A stretch of 64,000 nt of DNA from Leptospira perdikensis (GTDB lineage: Bacteria; Spirochaetota; Leptospiria; Leptospirales; Leptospiraceae). Both the position numbers and the translations under genes were made by a program. The notes below the pieces were generated by a model that worked only from the letters and a program-made list of their open reading frames with translations, did no database searches and was not told the origin of the DNA. The DNA is taken from contig NZ_RQGA01000014.1 in the NCBI RefSeq assembly GCF_004769575.1, forward strand, positions 310,001 through 374,000, written 5' to 3'. Shown here one piece after another: positions 56,726-64,000 of this stretch. How positions within the stretch are numbered: the stretch's first letter is position 1; each line of letters begins with the position of its first letter.

Positions 56726-57690
56726 GTAAATGATTCTCCGGCTAAAACCCGCGCCCCATTGAAAAACTCAAATCCTTTCATGGGTTTTTTCCCTTCGGGT
56801 TGTAAGGTATCTATACCAAGCAGGTTTCCGTCTCCACAGAGGCAGAAAAGCCTTTTTTTCTGGTAGAGGAAAAAGGAACCAGGAGGGAGATCCGGCGGAA
56901 TCGGAACCGGTTCCTCGCCTTCTTTTAAAAGAAAGGAGGTGATGAGGATTAGTTTTTTTCCCCGAAATTCGGTCACGGCCAAAGGATCGGGATACAGGGC
57001 TCGGATTCGGTTGTGGATGTTTTTTGCCGGTTCCGACCAGTTTACGGGACGGTCGCTTGCAGTGATTTTTTTGCAATGGGTCGCTTCGGCTGCCTTTTGT
57101 GGTTTTGCCACCCAAGGGGATTCTTTGGATTCTAATTCTCGCAAAAGCTGAATGAGTTCGGCTCCCCCTTCCTTGGTAATCGACTGCAAAAGAGATGCGG
57201 TGGTTTCTGCACTTTCCACCTTCCACGACTTTTGAGAAATGATATCCCCTGAGTCTACTTCCTTTGCTAAAAATTGAATCGTAAATCCGGAATTCTCCTC
57301 GCCACTCAAAAGAAAACTTTGAACCGGGGAAGCACCACGGTATTTCGGGAGCAAACTTCCATGTAGGTTGATGCTTCCAAATTTGGGATCTTGGAACACA
57401 ATTTCTGGAACAATCGATCCATAGGCATACACAATATGAACAGGAGAACCGTAAGATAAAATTTGTTTTTGAGCTTCTTCATCGGTTCGGAGTTTCGGAG
57501 ATTGGATGACAGGGATTCCCTTTGTTATGGCCAGTTCCTTTACGGGAGTTGGTGTGATGATTTGTTTTCTTCCCACTGGTTTGTCGATATTGGTCACAAC
57601 AAAGTCGACGGTAAACCCAGCATCGATTAAGATAGAAAGTAATTCCTTGGAGTGTTCTGGAGATCCAAAGTATCCAATTGAAAGTTTCAT
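56722..57690 (-). CDS. fmt: Methionyl-tRNA formyltransferase
   Basis: 322 residues. The folate-binding domain has GSPEHSKELLSIL and INLHGSLLPKYRGASPVQSFLLSGEENSG, the family SLLPxYRGxxPxxW-like motif, and KEVDSGDI. The catalytic Asn-His-Asp set is INLHGS plus the Asp in DSGDI. A C-terminal tRNA-binding OB-like domain follows. It formylates Met-tRNA(fMet) for initiation. It lies 12 bases after the priA stop. Confidence 0.95.
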   Translation of the reverse strand: MKLSIGYFGSPEHSKELLSILIDAGFTVDFVVTNIDKPVGRKQIITPTPVKELAITKGIPVIQSPKLRTDEEAQKQILSYGSPVHIVYAYGSIVPEIVFQDPKFGSINLHGSLLPKYRGASPVQSFLLSGEENSGFTIQFLAKEVDSGDIISQKSWKVESAETTASLLQSITKEGGAELIQLLRELESKESPWVAKPQKAAEATHCKKITASDRPVNWSEPAKNIHNRIRALYPDPLAVTEFRGKKLILITSFLLKEGEEPVPIPPDLPPGSFFLYQKKRLFCLCGDGNLLGIDTLQPEGKKPMKGFEFFNGARVLAGESFT

Positions 57691-57702
57691 ATTTTTTTCC
57701 TA

Positions 57703-59655
57703 TTAAACAAGTTCCAGAGGATCCAAATCATATTCAATATAACATTTGGAATCTGCTTTAAATTTGGTTTTGGTTTCGCGTAAAAGATTGCGAAGTGTGG
57801 TGATGGATTTTGATTTTAAGAGAATATGGTATCTAAAGTTATTATCAATCTTATAAAAAGGACATTGGCTTGGTCCAAGAAGTGTGATGGATGCATCCAT
57901 ATTTTCCTTTAAAAGTTCAGAATAAACAACAGATTGTTTGTTTGCAATTTCTTCATACTTTGACCGAAAAACAAGCCTCGCCAAACGAGAAAAAGGTGGA
58001 TAGAACAAATCCCTTCTAAAAACAAGTTCCCATTCAAAAAAAGCAAGATAATTTTGTTCCATGGCCATCTTGAGAACAGGATGTTCGGGATCATTGGATT
58101 GGATGAGCACCTCCCCTTTTTTCTCACCCCGTCCTGCCCTTCCCGCAACTTGCGAAATGAGAGAATAAGTTCTTTCGCTACTGCGAAAATCAGGAACACC
58201 CAAACCATGGTTAGCATTTAAAATTCCAACAAGAGTGACATTCGCATAATCAAGTCCCTTTGCAATCATTTGGGTTCCAGTAAGGATGTCTAAATTCCCT
58301 TCCCCTAACTTTTCAAGTACGTCACGAGTGACTTCTTTATTTTTGGAACTGTCTTGGTCTAATCGTTCGATCCTTGCTTTCGGAAAATGAGAAAGTAAAT
58401 ACTCTTCCAATTTTTGAGTCCCAGCTCCAAACAAATCCAAATCATCTCCGTGAATTTGTTTTAAATTTTGTAAGGTAGATTTATACCCACAAAGATGGCA
58501 CCGAACCGTTTTGTCAGAATGGTAACAAAGCGTTGCCGTACATTTCGGACAATGGATGAATTCTTTTGTGGCAGTAGAATAAATAAATGGGTTATAACCC
58601 CTACGATTGAGAAGAATGATCGTTTGTTCTTCTTTTTTCAACCGATCTGCCACTTTAAATTGTAAGTCCCCCGAAAGAAGTTCACTATCTTCTTTTTTCT
58701 CTGTAATTTCCACAGTAGGCAAAGTGGCATGAGGATTGGCTCTTTCCTTTAGTTCGGAATATCCAATTTGACCCGCTTTTGCTAAATAATAAATTTCAAG
58801 GCTTGGAGTTGCAGAACCTAACAACAACTTGCCGTTGTTTTTTAAGATTCTTTGTAAGGCAACTTGCCGAGCATGGTATCTCGGAGAGCCATGTTCTTTG
58901 TAAGAACCATCATGTTCTTCATCTAAAATGATTAAACTTATGTCAGACAAAGGTGCAAATACAGCGGAACGAGTCCCAATACAAATTCGTTTTTTTCCTT
59001 CTTTTAAATCCAAATAGTTTTGGAACTTTTCTGAAGTTCTTAAATGCGAATGTAGTACCGCCACTTGGCCAGGAAAAATTCTTTCAATCCTTGTGATGGT
59101 GGGATAGGTCAGTGAAATTTCAGGGACAAGAAAAATCACGGATCCTTTGGGTTTACGTAATATCTCTGCCATCAGATGCAGATACACTTCCGTTTTCCCA
59201 CTTCCCGTAATTCCGTATAACAAATGAGTGTTGAAATTTCCGTTCGCATTAATTTCATCCAAGGCTTTTTTCTGCGAACCATTTAACGGATGTAATAGAT
59301 CCGATTGAATTTGAACGGGAGTCGATTTTTCCTGTTTTCGTTTTTTCCCTTTGGGAACCATTAAAAACAAGGCTTCCCCAAGTGAGGATAAGTAGGTATC
59401 CGCCATCCAGTGTGCTAGTTCCAATTGTTCTTCGGTAAGAACCGGTTCTAAATCAATTTGTTTTAAAATGGAAAGCGTTTCATAGTTCGGTTCATTCGAG
59501 TGAATCTCGATTACCACCCCTTCCCATTCTTTTCCATTTAAAGGAACAAGGACGCGGACTCCCCTTGGCAAACTTTTTATTTCTTGTGGAATTTCGTAAG
59601 TGAGAGTTCGACTTTCCCAAGATAGATTGAGGGCCACTTCCGCAAATTGGATCAT
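57703..59655 (-). CDS. priA: Primosomal protein N' (replication restart helicase), one zinc pair retained
   Basis: 650 residues. Walker A GITGSGKTE is at 148-156, DEEH at 245-248, and the later VAGRAGRG motif closes the helicase core. A 3' DNA-binding domain forms the N-terminus. In most PriA proteins four CxxC pairs bind two zinc ions; here only CPKC (369-372) and CHLC (386-389) remain, while the outer pairs are replaced (IYSTATK, IHGDD). PriA reloads the replisome at stalled forks. It starts 1 base after the UDG-like gene stop. Confidence 0.93.
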   Translation of the reverse strand: MIQFAEVALNLSWESRTLTYEIPQEIKSLPRGVRVLVPLNGKEWEGVVIEIHSNEPNYETLSILKQIDLEPVLTEEQLELAHWMADTYLSSLGEALFLMVPKGKKRKQEKSTPVQIQSDLLHPLNGSQKKALDEINANGNFNTHLLYGITGSGKTEVYLHLMAEILRKPKGSVIFLVPEISLTYPTITRIERIFPGQVAVLHSHLRTSEKFQNYLDLKEGKKRICIGTRSAVFAPLSDISLIILDEEHDGSYKEHGSPRYHARQVALQRILKNNGKLLLGSATPSLEIYYLAKAGQIGYSELKERANPHATLPTVEITEKKEDSELLSGDLQFKVADRLKKEEQTIILLNRRGYNPFIYSTATKEFIHCPKCTATLCYHSDKTVRCHLCGYKSTLQNLKQIHGDDLDLFGAGTQKLEEYLLSHFPKARIERLDQDSSKNKEVTRDVLEKLGEGNLDILTGTQMIAKGLDYANVTLVGILNANHGLGVPDFRSSERTYSLISQVAGRAGRGEKKGEVLIQSNDPEHPVLKMAMEQNYLAFFEWELVFRRDLFYPPFSRLARLVFRSKYEEIANKQSVVYSELLKENMDASITLLGPSQCPFYKIDNNFRYHILLKSKSITTLRNLLRETKTKFKADSKCYIEYDLDPLELV

Positions 59656-59656
59656 A

Positions 59657-60475
59657 TTAGAGGTAGGGTTTTAAAAGGGATAAATGGGAAATAAAACTCT
59701 CTTCCAGTTCCTGTTTTTCCTTTCCATATTGAAAGAGATTGGTTTCGGAATCGGATTTTTTGGCTTTTTCTCCAAGAAACACCAGAGCTTCAGGAGATCT
59801 AGTAGTGACAATAGGAATGGAAAGTCCCGACAGATCCCACTGAGTTTGTTTGCCAAGAAACTCCTTTGCTTTATCGGCACCAAACAATAACTTAGCGGAT
59901 GATCCTAAAATTACGATCATTTTAATACCATATTCCTCAACAGTTTCCTTTACATGGAATTTACAGTTTTCTACACGAGTGGCCCAATCCAATTCTTTGG
60001 AATCCATATGTGAGAATGTACAAGCTGGGTATTCTTGGTAAAAAAATTCTTCAAATGAAAAACCAAAAACCTTTTGTATGATTTCACCCCAACTTGTTTC
60101 CGTTAGTTTATCTTTAAAAATTTGATTCGGTTTGGTTTTGGTAAATGGTTTTTCCTTTGGGTTTGTAGCTCCCGTATAGTGTAAAACTAGAACCGGTTTC
60201 CTTCCTTTATGCAAAAATTGACGAACCCCACTTAGTTTTCCCTGGCATAAAGTACAAGAAAAATTGACTAAATCTTTATTTTTTCTTTGGTTTTCTTTTT
60301 GTTGTTTTTTCTGGATTTCTAATGATTCAGGAACTTTTGACTTCCAAGGAAATCCATGATCATTAGGATCTTTTTCTTCTTGAAATCTATAAACAGAAAC
60401 AGACTTGTTTTGAATTAAAAACTTTGCTTCTGTTAGAATGTCATGAAACCGTCCTAATATCGTTTTTTGATCCAT
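59657..60475 (-). CDS. Degenerate uracil-DNA glycosylase-fold protein
   Basis: 272 residues. A CxxC (SCTLCQGKL) and a C-terminal NCKFHVKETVEEYGIKMIVILGSSAKLLFG block, then IVTTRSPEAL, resemble the family 4 uracil-DNA glycosylase core (Cys cluster, ...LG..A..., and an H/T-P-S end). The N-terminal catalytic GEAPG block is missing: the region reads LHYTGATNPKEKP. Full glycosylase activity is therefore doubtful. It lies 1 base downstream of the ntrX-like gene stop and upstream of priA. Confidence 0.55.
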   Translation of the reverse strand: MDQKTILGRFHDILTEAKFLIQNKSVSVYRFQEEKDPNDHGFPWKSKVPESLEIQKKQQKENQRKNKDLVNFSCTLCQGKLSGVRQFLHKGRKPVLVLHYTGATNPKEKPFTKTKPNQIFKDKLTETSWGEIIQKVFGFSFEEFFYQEYPACTFSHMDSKELDWATRVENCKFHVKETVEEYGIKMIVILGSSAKLLFGADKAKEFLGKQTQWDLSGLSIPIVTTRSPEALVFLGEKAKKSDSETNLFQYGKEKQELEESFISHLSLLKPYL

Positions 60476-60476
60476 A

Positions 60477-61829
60477 CTAACCTTCGTTCAATTGTTCCAT
60501 AGAAATATTCAAAGACCTTAGTTTTCTATATAAATGTGTACGTTCGATCCCCAACGCTTTAGAGGTTCGTGTCACGTTGCCTTCGCAAATCTGTAAAGTT
60601 TTGATGATGTATTGGCGTTCAAACTCTTCTTTAGCATGTTTCAAATCCCCACGAGCGACCATTTCATTGGCTTTTTTGAATCCATGTAAGGCTTCCTTTA
60701 CATCCTTGGCTCGGATGGTATCTCCTGGAACTAGAATACTGAGGCGTTCCAAAATATTTCCGAGTTCCCTAACATTCCCTGGCCAAAAATGAGTGGTGAG
60801 TGCATCCAAACCTTCCCGATCAATTGTTTTGGGTGTAAGGTTGTTCTCAGCAATGGATTTTTTTAAATAATATTCAGCGAGTAAAGGAATGTCTTGGTTT
60901 CTTTCCCGAAGTGGAGGGAGCTCCAGGGGAATGACACTCAACGCATAATATAAATCTTCCCGAAACCGACCTTCCCTGATGGCTTCGTCCACATTGGAAT
61001 TAGTTGCCGCAATCACTCGAACATCAACCGGTATATTTTCTTTCCCATTTACCCTGTCTAATTTTTGCTCGAGAATGGCTTTTAATACTTTGGATTGTAA
61101 ACCGGGACTTAAATCACAGACTTCATCTAAAAATAAGGTTCCATTATGGGCCGCTTCCCATTTCCCAATTTTAGTTTCATGAGCTTCATTGTTTCCAAAG
61201 TTTTCTAGCCCAAATAACTCTTGTTCTAAGATATCTTCCGGATATTCAGCACAATTAAACTCAATGTATGGTTCTTTTTTTCTTTTTGAATTTTGATGGA
61301 TAGCCCTTGCCGTTAATTCTTTACCTGTTCCATTTTCACCGAATAAAAACACCCGAGCATTGGTCTGTGCCGCTTGAAAAATTGCAAACTTAAGTCTTTT
61401 AATGGAAGAAGACTCACCCAAAATTTCATCTACCTCTAATTGAAATTCAGGAATTTCTGTATCCTTAGATTTTTCTAGAGAGGATTCGATGGTTTGAATG
61501 ACTTTCTCTATTGAAAGTGGTTTTTCTAAAAAGTCAACAGCTCCTTTTTTTGTAGCATTGACCGCAAGTTCAATCGTACCGTGCCCCGAAATCATCACAA
61601 TCGGCAAACCTGGGTAAAGTTTTTTACATTCCCCCAATATAGTCAGTCCGTCTTCTTTACCAACCCAAACGTCCAATAAAACAAGAGACGGTCTCTCTTT
61701 TGAGAGAGCTTTGAGTAGTGCCTTTCCGTTTGCAAAATCTTCTACAGAATAATCTTCATCCTCTAAAATCACTCGTAGAGATTTTCGAATTTCTGTTTCA
61801 TCATCTAAAATATAGATTAACTTTTGCAT
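60477..61829 (-). CDS. NtrX-like response regulator lacking the GAFTGA motif
   Basis: 450 residues. A receiver domain with phosphoacceptor Asp53 is followed by an AAA+ domain (Walker A GENGTGKE at 164-171, Walker B TLFLDE at 231-236) and a Fis-type HTH (GNVTRTSKALGIERTHLYRKLRSL). The GAFTGA loop that contacts sigma54 is absent; the corresponding stretch is GLENFGNNEAHETKIG. The late ERTHLYRKLRSL resembles NtrX. The adjacent kinase overlaps by 1 base, so the pair is NtrYX-like. Output without sigma54 contact must be DNA binding of another kind (inference). Confidence 0.88.
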   Translation of the reverse strand: MQKLIYILDDETEIRKSLRVILEDEDYSVEDFANGKALLKALSKERPSLVLLDVWVGKEDGLTILGECKKLYPGLPIVMISGHGTIELAVNATKKGAVDFLEKPLSIEKVIQTIESSLEKSKDTEIPEFQLEVDEILGESSSIKRLKFAIFQAAQTNARVFLFGENGTGKELTARAIHQNSKRKKEPYIEFNCAEYPEDILEQELFGLENFGNNEAHETKIGKWEAAHNGTLFLDEVCDLSPGLQSKVLKAILEQKLDRVNGKENIPVDVRVIAATNSNVDEAIREGRFREDLYYALSVIPLELPPLRERNQDIPLLAEYYLKKSIAENNLTPKTIDREGLDALTTHFWPGNVRELGNILERLSILVPGDTIRAKDVKEALHGFKKANEMVARGDLKHAKEEFERQYIIKTLQICEGNVTRTSKALGIERTHLYRKLRSLNISMEQLNEG

Positions 61830-63652
61830 TAATGATTATCCAAAGGAAGTTCAATTCTAAATTTGCAACCACCTAACTTCGAATTCTCCACAGAAATATG
61901 TCCGTGGTGATCGATGATAGTTTTCTGAACTATCGCTAGTCCAATTCCTGATCCATGTTTTTCCTTAGTTGAAAAATATGGTTCAAATACTTTTTCTTTC
62001 CATTCTTCTTTCAAACCAGGGCCAGAATCATCAATTTCGATAACAATGGATTTACGTAATGCCTTCTTCTGCAATTTGGACATAATTCGAATTTTTTTCC
62101 GTTTGAGACTCAAAATATCGAGTTCTTCTTTGGGATTTTCAGCAGTTAAAATGGCTTCCACAGCATTTTTAATTAAATTATTAACAACACCCAAAAACAA
62201 ACGTTTGTCCAAAAAAACTTCAGGTAAACCTTCAGCTAACTTCAATTCAAATTCAATATCAGTTGTGTCTTTAAAAAGGGCAACTGCCTCTTCCAAAATT
62301 GGATTCAATTTTTGATTGATAAGAACCGGTACCGGCATTCGAGCAAATTCACTAAACTCTTTTACCAAATGTTCCAGAACGCGAACCTGTCCGATAATCG
62401 TTTCTGTAGCATCAAAAATAACAGATTCCAAATTCTCCGATTTAGGATTTTGAAATTTACGTTGGATTCTCTGAGCAGACAACTGAATGGGTGTTAGGGG
62501 ATTTTTAATTTCGTGTGCCATACGCTGTGCAACTTCTTTCCAGGCAGCAATTCTTTGTGTATGCATCAGTTCTTCTGACTTAGCGTCCAAATCACTCACC
62601 ATTTGATTGAAACTATCAATCAGTATCCCCATCTCCCCCTCTTCTGTTTTTTCCAATCGAATATCAGATTCACCAAGAGAAACTTTCTTAGTTGCATTTG
62701 CTAAATTAATGATTGGTCTTGAAATTCTACGAGCAAATAAAAAGGAAAACAAAATAGCAATGAGAAACATAGCAAAGGAAAATGAGGCTATGGTTATCCT
62801 TACGCTAAAAGGAATTTTTTCTTTCCATAAACTGACTTTCTCATACGTAGAAGTAGCGTTCACAATATTTTGAACATCTGCTTCCATTCCCTGATGTATT
62901 CTTTGTCCCACATAAACTTCGGTGTTTTTCTCTAAAAAAAATTTACAAAGGATGTACGACCGATCATTAAGATATAATCTTCCCAGAAAAATACCTGGAT
63001 GGTGTGATTCTAAAAAATCGATTCGTTCTATTGTATGATAGAGTCCTCTAGATTCAAAACTTAGTTTTCCCGAGTCCACAAATCCTAAATAATATTCATT
63101 TTTTTCAAAAAGACCATTTTCAACGCCTTTTTGAAATACGGTATATCCGTCGGGTTTCAACCCATTTAACCTAGATCTTAAAATACTAACTTTTTCGATA
63201 AACTCTGATTCAATTTCTTTTTCTTCATTCTGTATAATTAGATTTGCTGATCTAAGAGCATTAGAAATATCCACTCGATAGAAACCTTCGATGAGTCTAC
63301 CTGTAAGATTAGAAGAGAGAATAAAAATTGGCAAAGAAGGAACTAATGCGACAAACAAAAAAGCAAGCGTTAGTCGATAACGAATAGAACTACGAATTTT
63401 TCCTGTTTCGCGGTTACGCCGGTTGCGATATACATAACTTAAAATTAAAGAGAGGATAAAAAATGGAATGAGGATAAATACATAAGTGTCCAGTTTCGAA
63501 AAGAAAGAAATGTCTTCCTCTTGTCTAAAAAAGACAAGTTCGGAAAAGCCAATAGAGATACCTAATGTGAGAAAAAAGATAAAAATATCCCGCAAATAAT
63601 ATCTGTTTTCATCAGATAAACGAGGAAGGATTTTTAAAAATTTAAGTGGCAT
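61829..63652 (-). CDS. NtrY-like sensor histidine kinase
   Basis: About 607 residues from ATG 63652. Several N-terminal membrane segments (about 22-42, 55-75, 95-115) precede a periplasmic domain, a further membrane segment (about 285-306), a HAMP domain (RRISRPIINLANATKKVSLGE), and the kinase. The phosphoacceptor is His380 in MAHEIKNPLTPIQLSAQRI, the NtrY pattern. N, G1 and G2 boxes are near the end (NNLIKNAVEA, DDSGPGL, GSGIGLAIV). No PAS domain lies between HAMP and the H-box, unlike many NtrY. TTG 63673 is an alternative start. It overlaps the HPr gene. Confidence 0.88.
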   Translation of the reverse strand: MPLKFLKILPRLSDENRYYLRDIFIFFLTLGISIGFSELVFFRQEEDISFFSKLDTYVFILIPFFILSLILSYVYRNRRNRETGKIRSSIRYRLTLAFLFVALVPSLPIFILSSNLTGRLIEGFYRVDISNALRSANLIIQNEEKEIESEFIEKVSILRSRLNGLKPDGYTVFQKGVENGLFEKNEYYLGFVDSGKLSFESRGLYHTIERIDFLESHHPGIFLGRLYLNDRSYILCKFFLEKNTEVYVGQRIHQGMEADVQNIVNATSTYEKVSLWKEKIPFSVRITIASFSFAMFLIAILFSFLFARRISRPIINLANATKKVSLGESDIRLEKTEEGEMGILIDSFNQMVSDLDAKSEELMHTQRIAAWKEVAQRMAHEIKNPLTPIQLSAQRIQRKFQNPKSENLESVIFDATETIIGQVRVLEHLVKEFSEFARMPVPVLINQKLNPILEEAVALFKDTTDIEFELKLAEGLPEVFLDKRLFLGVVNNLIKNAVEAILTAENPKEELDILSLKRKKIRIMSKLQKKALRKSIVIEIDDSGPGLKEEWKEKVFEPYFSTKEKHGSGIGLAIVQKTIIDHHGHISVENSKLGGCKFRIELPLDNH

Positions 63653-63917
63653 TGGCTTCAAAATTACGGCCAACCAAAGCTTCTAAAGCGAGAAGCGCCT
63701 CCTCCTCTCGTTTTCCATCGGCTTTGACGAAAAATATTGATCCTGGTCCAAGTGCTAACATCATAAGACCCATAATTGATTTTCCATTCACTTCGATGTC
63801 ATCTTTGACAACAAAAATTTCACAAGGGAAACTTGCCGCTACCTTTACAAATAAGGAGGCAGGCCTTGCATGTAGTCCACTGCTGTCTTCTCTAATCTTT
63901 AATTGGATTTGTTTCAA
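63642..63917 (-). CDS. ptsH: HPr-family phosphocarrier protein
   Basis: 91 residues. The active-site His is in GLHARPAS, and GKSIMGLMML carries the regulatory Ser that HPr kinase can phosphorylate, so both sites of a regulatory HPr are present. The start is TTG 63917, with GCAGAG upstream, overlapping the end of the preceding gene by 26 bases. Position upstream of the NtrY-like gene suggests a phosphotransfer-related link (inference). No other PTS gene is visible in the window. Confidence 0.9.
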   Translation of the reverse strand: MKQIQLKIREDSSGLHARPASLFVKVAASFPCEIFVVKDDIEVNGKSIMGLMMLALGPGSIFFVKADGKREEEALLALEALVGRNFEANAT

Positions 63918-64000
63918 TGGAACTCTGCTGGATATAGGTATTTAGTTTATTCGAAAATTCTTTTGCGCTATTTTTTCCCATTTTACGTAATCTTTGGTTC
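63892..64000 (-). CDS. 3' end of an unidentified gene
   Basis: The last 35 codons of a gene entering from outside the window, ending at TAG 63892. The C-terminal tail is basic (NQRLRKMGKNSAKEFSNKLN). It is too short to name. Its last 26 bases overlap the HPr gene, so it is probably cotranscribed with it. Confidence 0.6.
   Translation of the reverse strand, partial: NQRLRKMGKNSAKEFSNKLNTYIQQSSIETNPIKD

Overview
The window looks like a chromosomal segment of a Leptospira, most likely of the saprophytic (L. biflexa-like) group. This rests on recognition, not on a search: AT-rich spirochaete-like sequence, frequent TTG starts behind good Shine-Dalgarno sites, many lipoproteins with relaxed lipoboxes (LNC, FSHC, LNQC), a one-anchor SdhC-A-B complex, an adenosylcobalamin-type ribonucleotide reductase, a GspC-to-GspN type II secretion operon and an HPr-NtrY-NtrX cluster. 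No insertion sequence, prophage, integrase or CRISPR array was seen. Most of the window is core housekeeping DNA in compact operons with TAATG or 4-base overlaps.

Left part (1-14.3 kb). A truncated SurA-like lipoprotein gene and a small coiled-coil gene face a STAS protein and a polyprenol-kinase-like membrane protein. A long minus-strand group follows: enolase, an FtsB-like protein, ClpP, a YheT-type hydrolase, TldD, PmbA/TldE, a DUF4416 protein and a lipoprotein. LepA, a PLP enzyme of the ACC-deaminase/D-cysteine desulfhydrase fold and a family 2 glycosyltransferase run on the plus strand.

Middle (14.4-34 kb). This holds succinate dehydrogenase (sdhCAB), a SulP transporter fused to a beta-carbonic anhydrase behind a strong promoter-like signal that overlaps a palindrome, a DoxX protein, lipoproteins, an ArsR/SRPBCC pair with a candidate operator, a 1235-residue lipoprotein with fibronectin-III-like and propeller-like repeats, a Baeyer-Villiger-type monooxygenase downstream of a striking 27-bp palindrome, an L,D-transpeptidase just downstream of tRNA-Asn, and the class II ribonucleotide reductase. 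These are the most accessory-looking genes.

Type II secretion (34.3-47.8 kb). A contiguous minus-strand operon reads lipoprotein, LysM/M23 peptidase, gspC, D, E, F, G, H, I, J, K, L, M, N. It is divergent from comM with only 38 bases between the start codons. No prepilin peptidase gene is present in the window.

Right part (49.3-64 kb, all minus strand). In transcription order: a fragment of an unidentified gene, HPr, NtrY-like kinase, NtrX-like regulator, a degenerate UDG-fold protein, PriA, Fmt, a PASTA protein, Rpe, then rpsP-khpA-rimM-trmD-rplS, rnhB, a FliK-position hypothetical, FlhX, a degenerate HD-GYP protein, YraN and a small protein. Several proteins here have lost signature residues: NtrX has no GAFTGA, PriA lacks one of two zinc sites, and the HD-GYP protein lacks its HD histidine. 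The rnhB frame has no canonical start upstream of its catalytic DEAGRG motif.

I did not find an obviously new multi-gene system. The best leads are the SulP-carbonic anhydrase promoter/operator, the palindrome before the monooxygenase, the large repeat lipoprotein, and the set of proteins missing family-defining residues.
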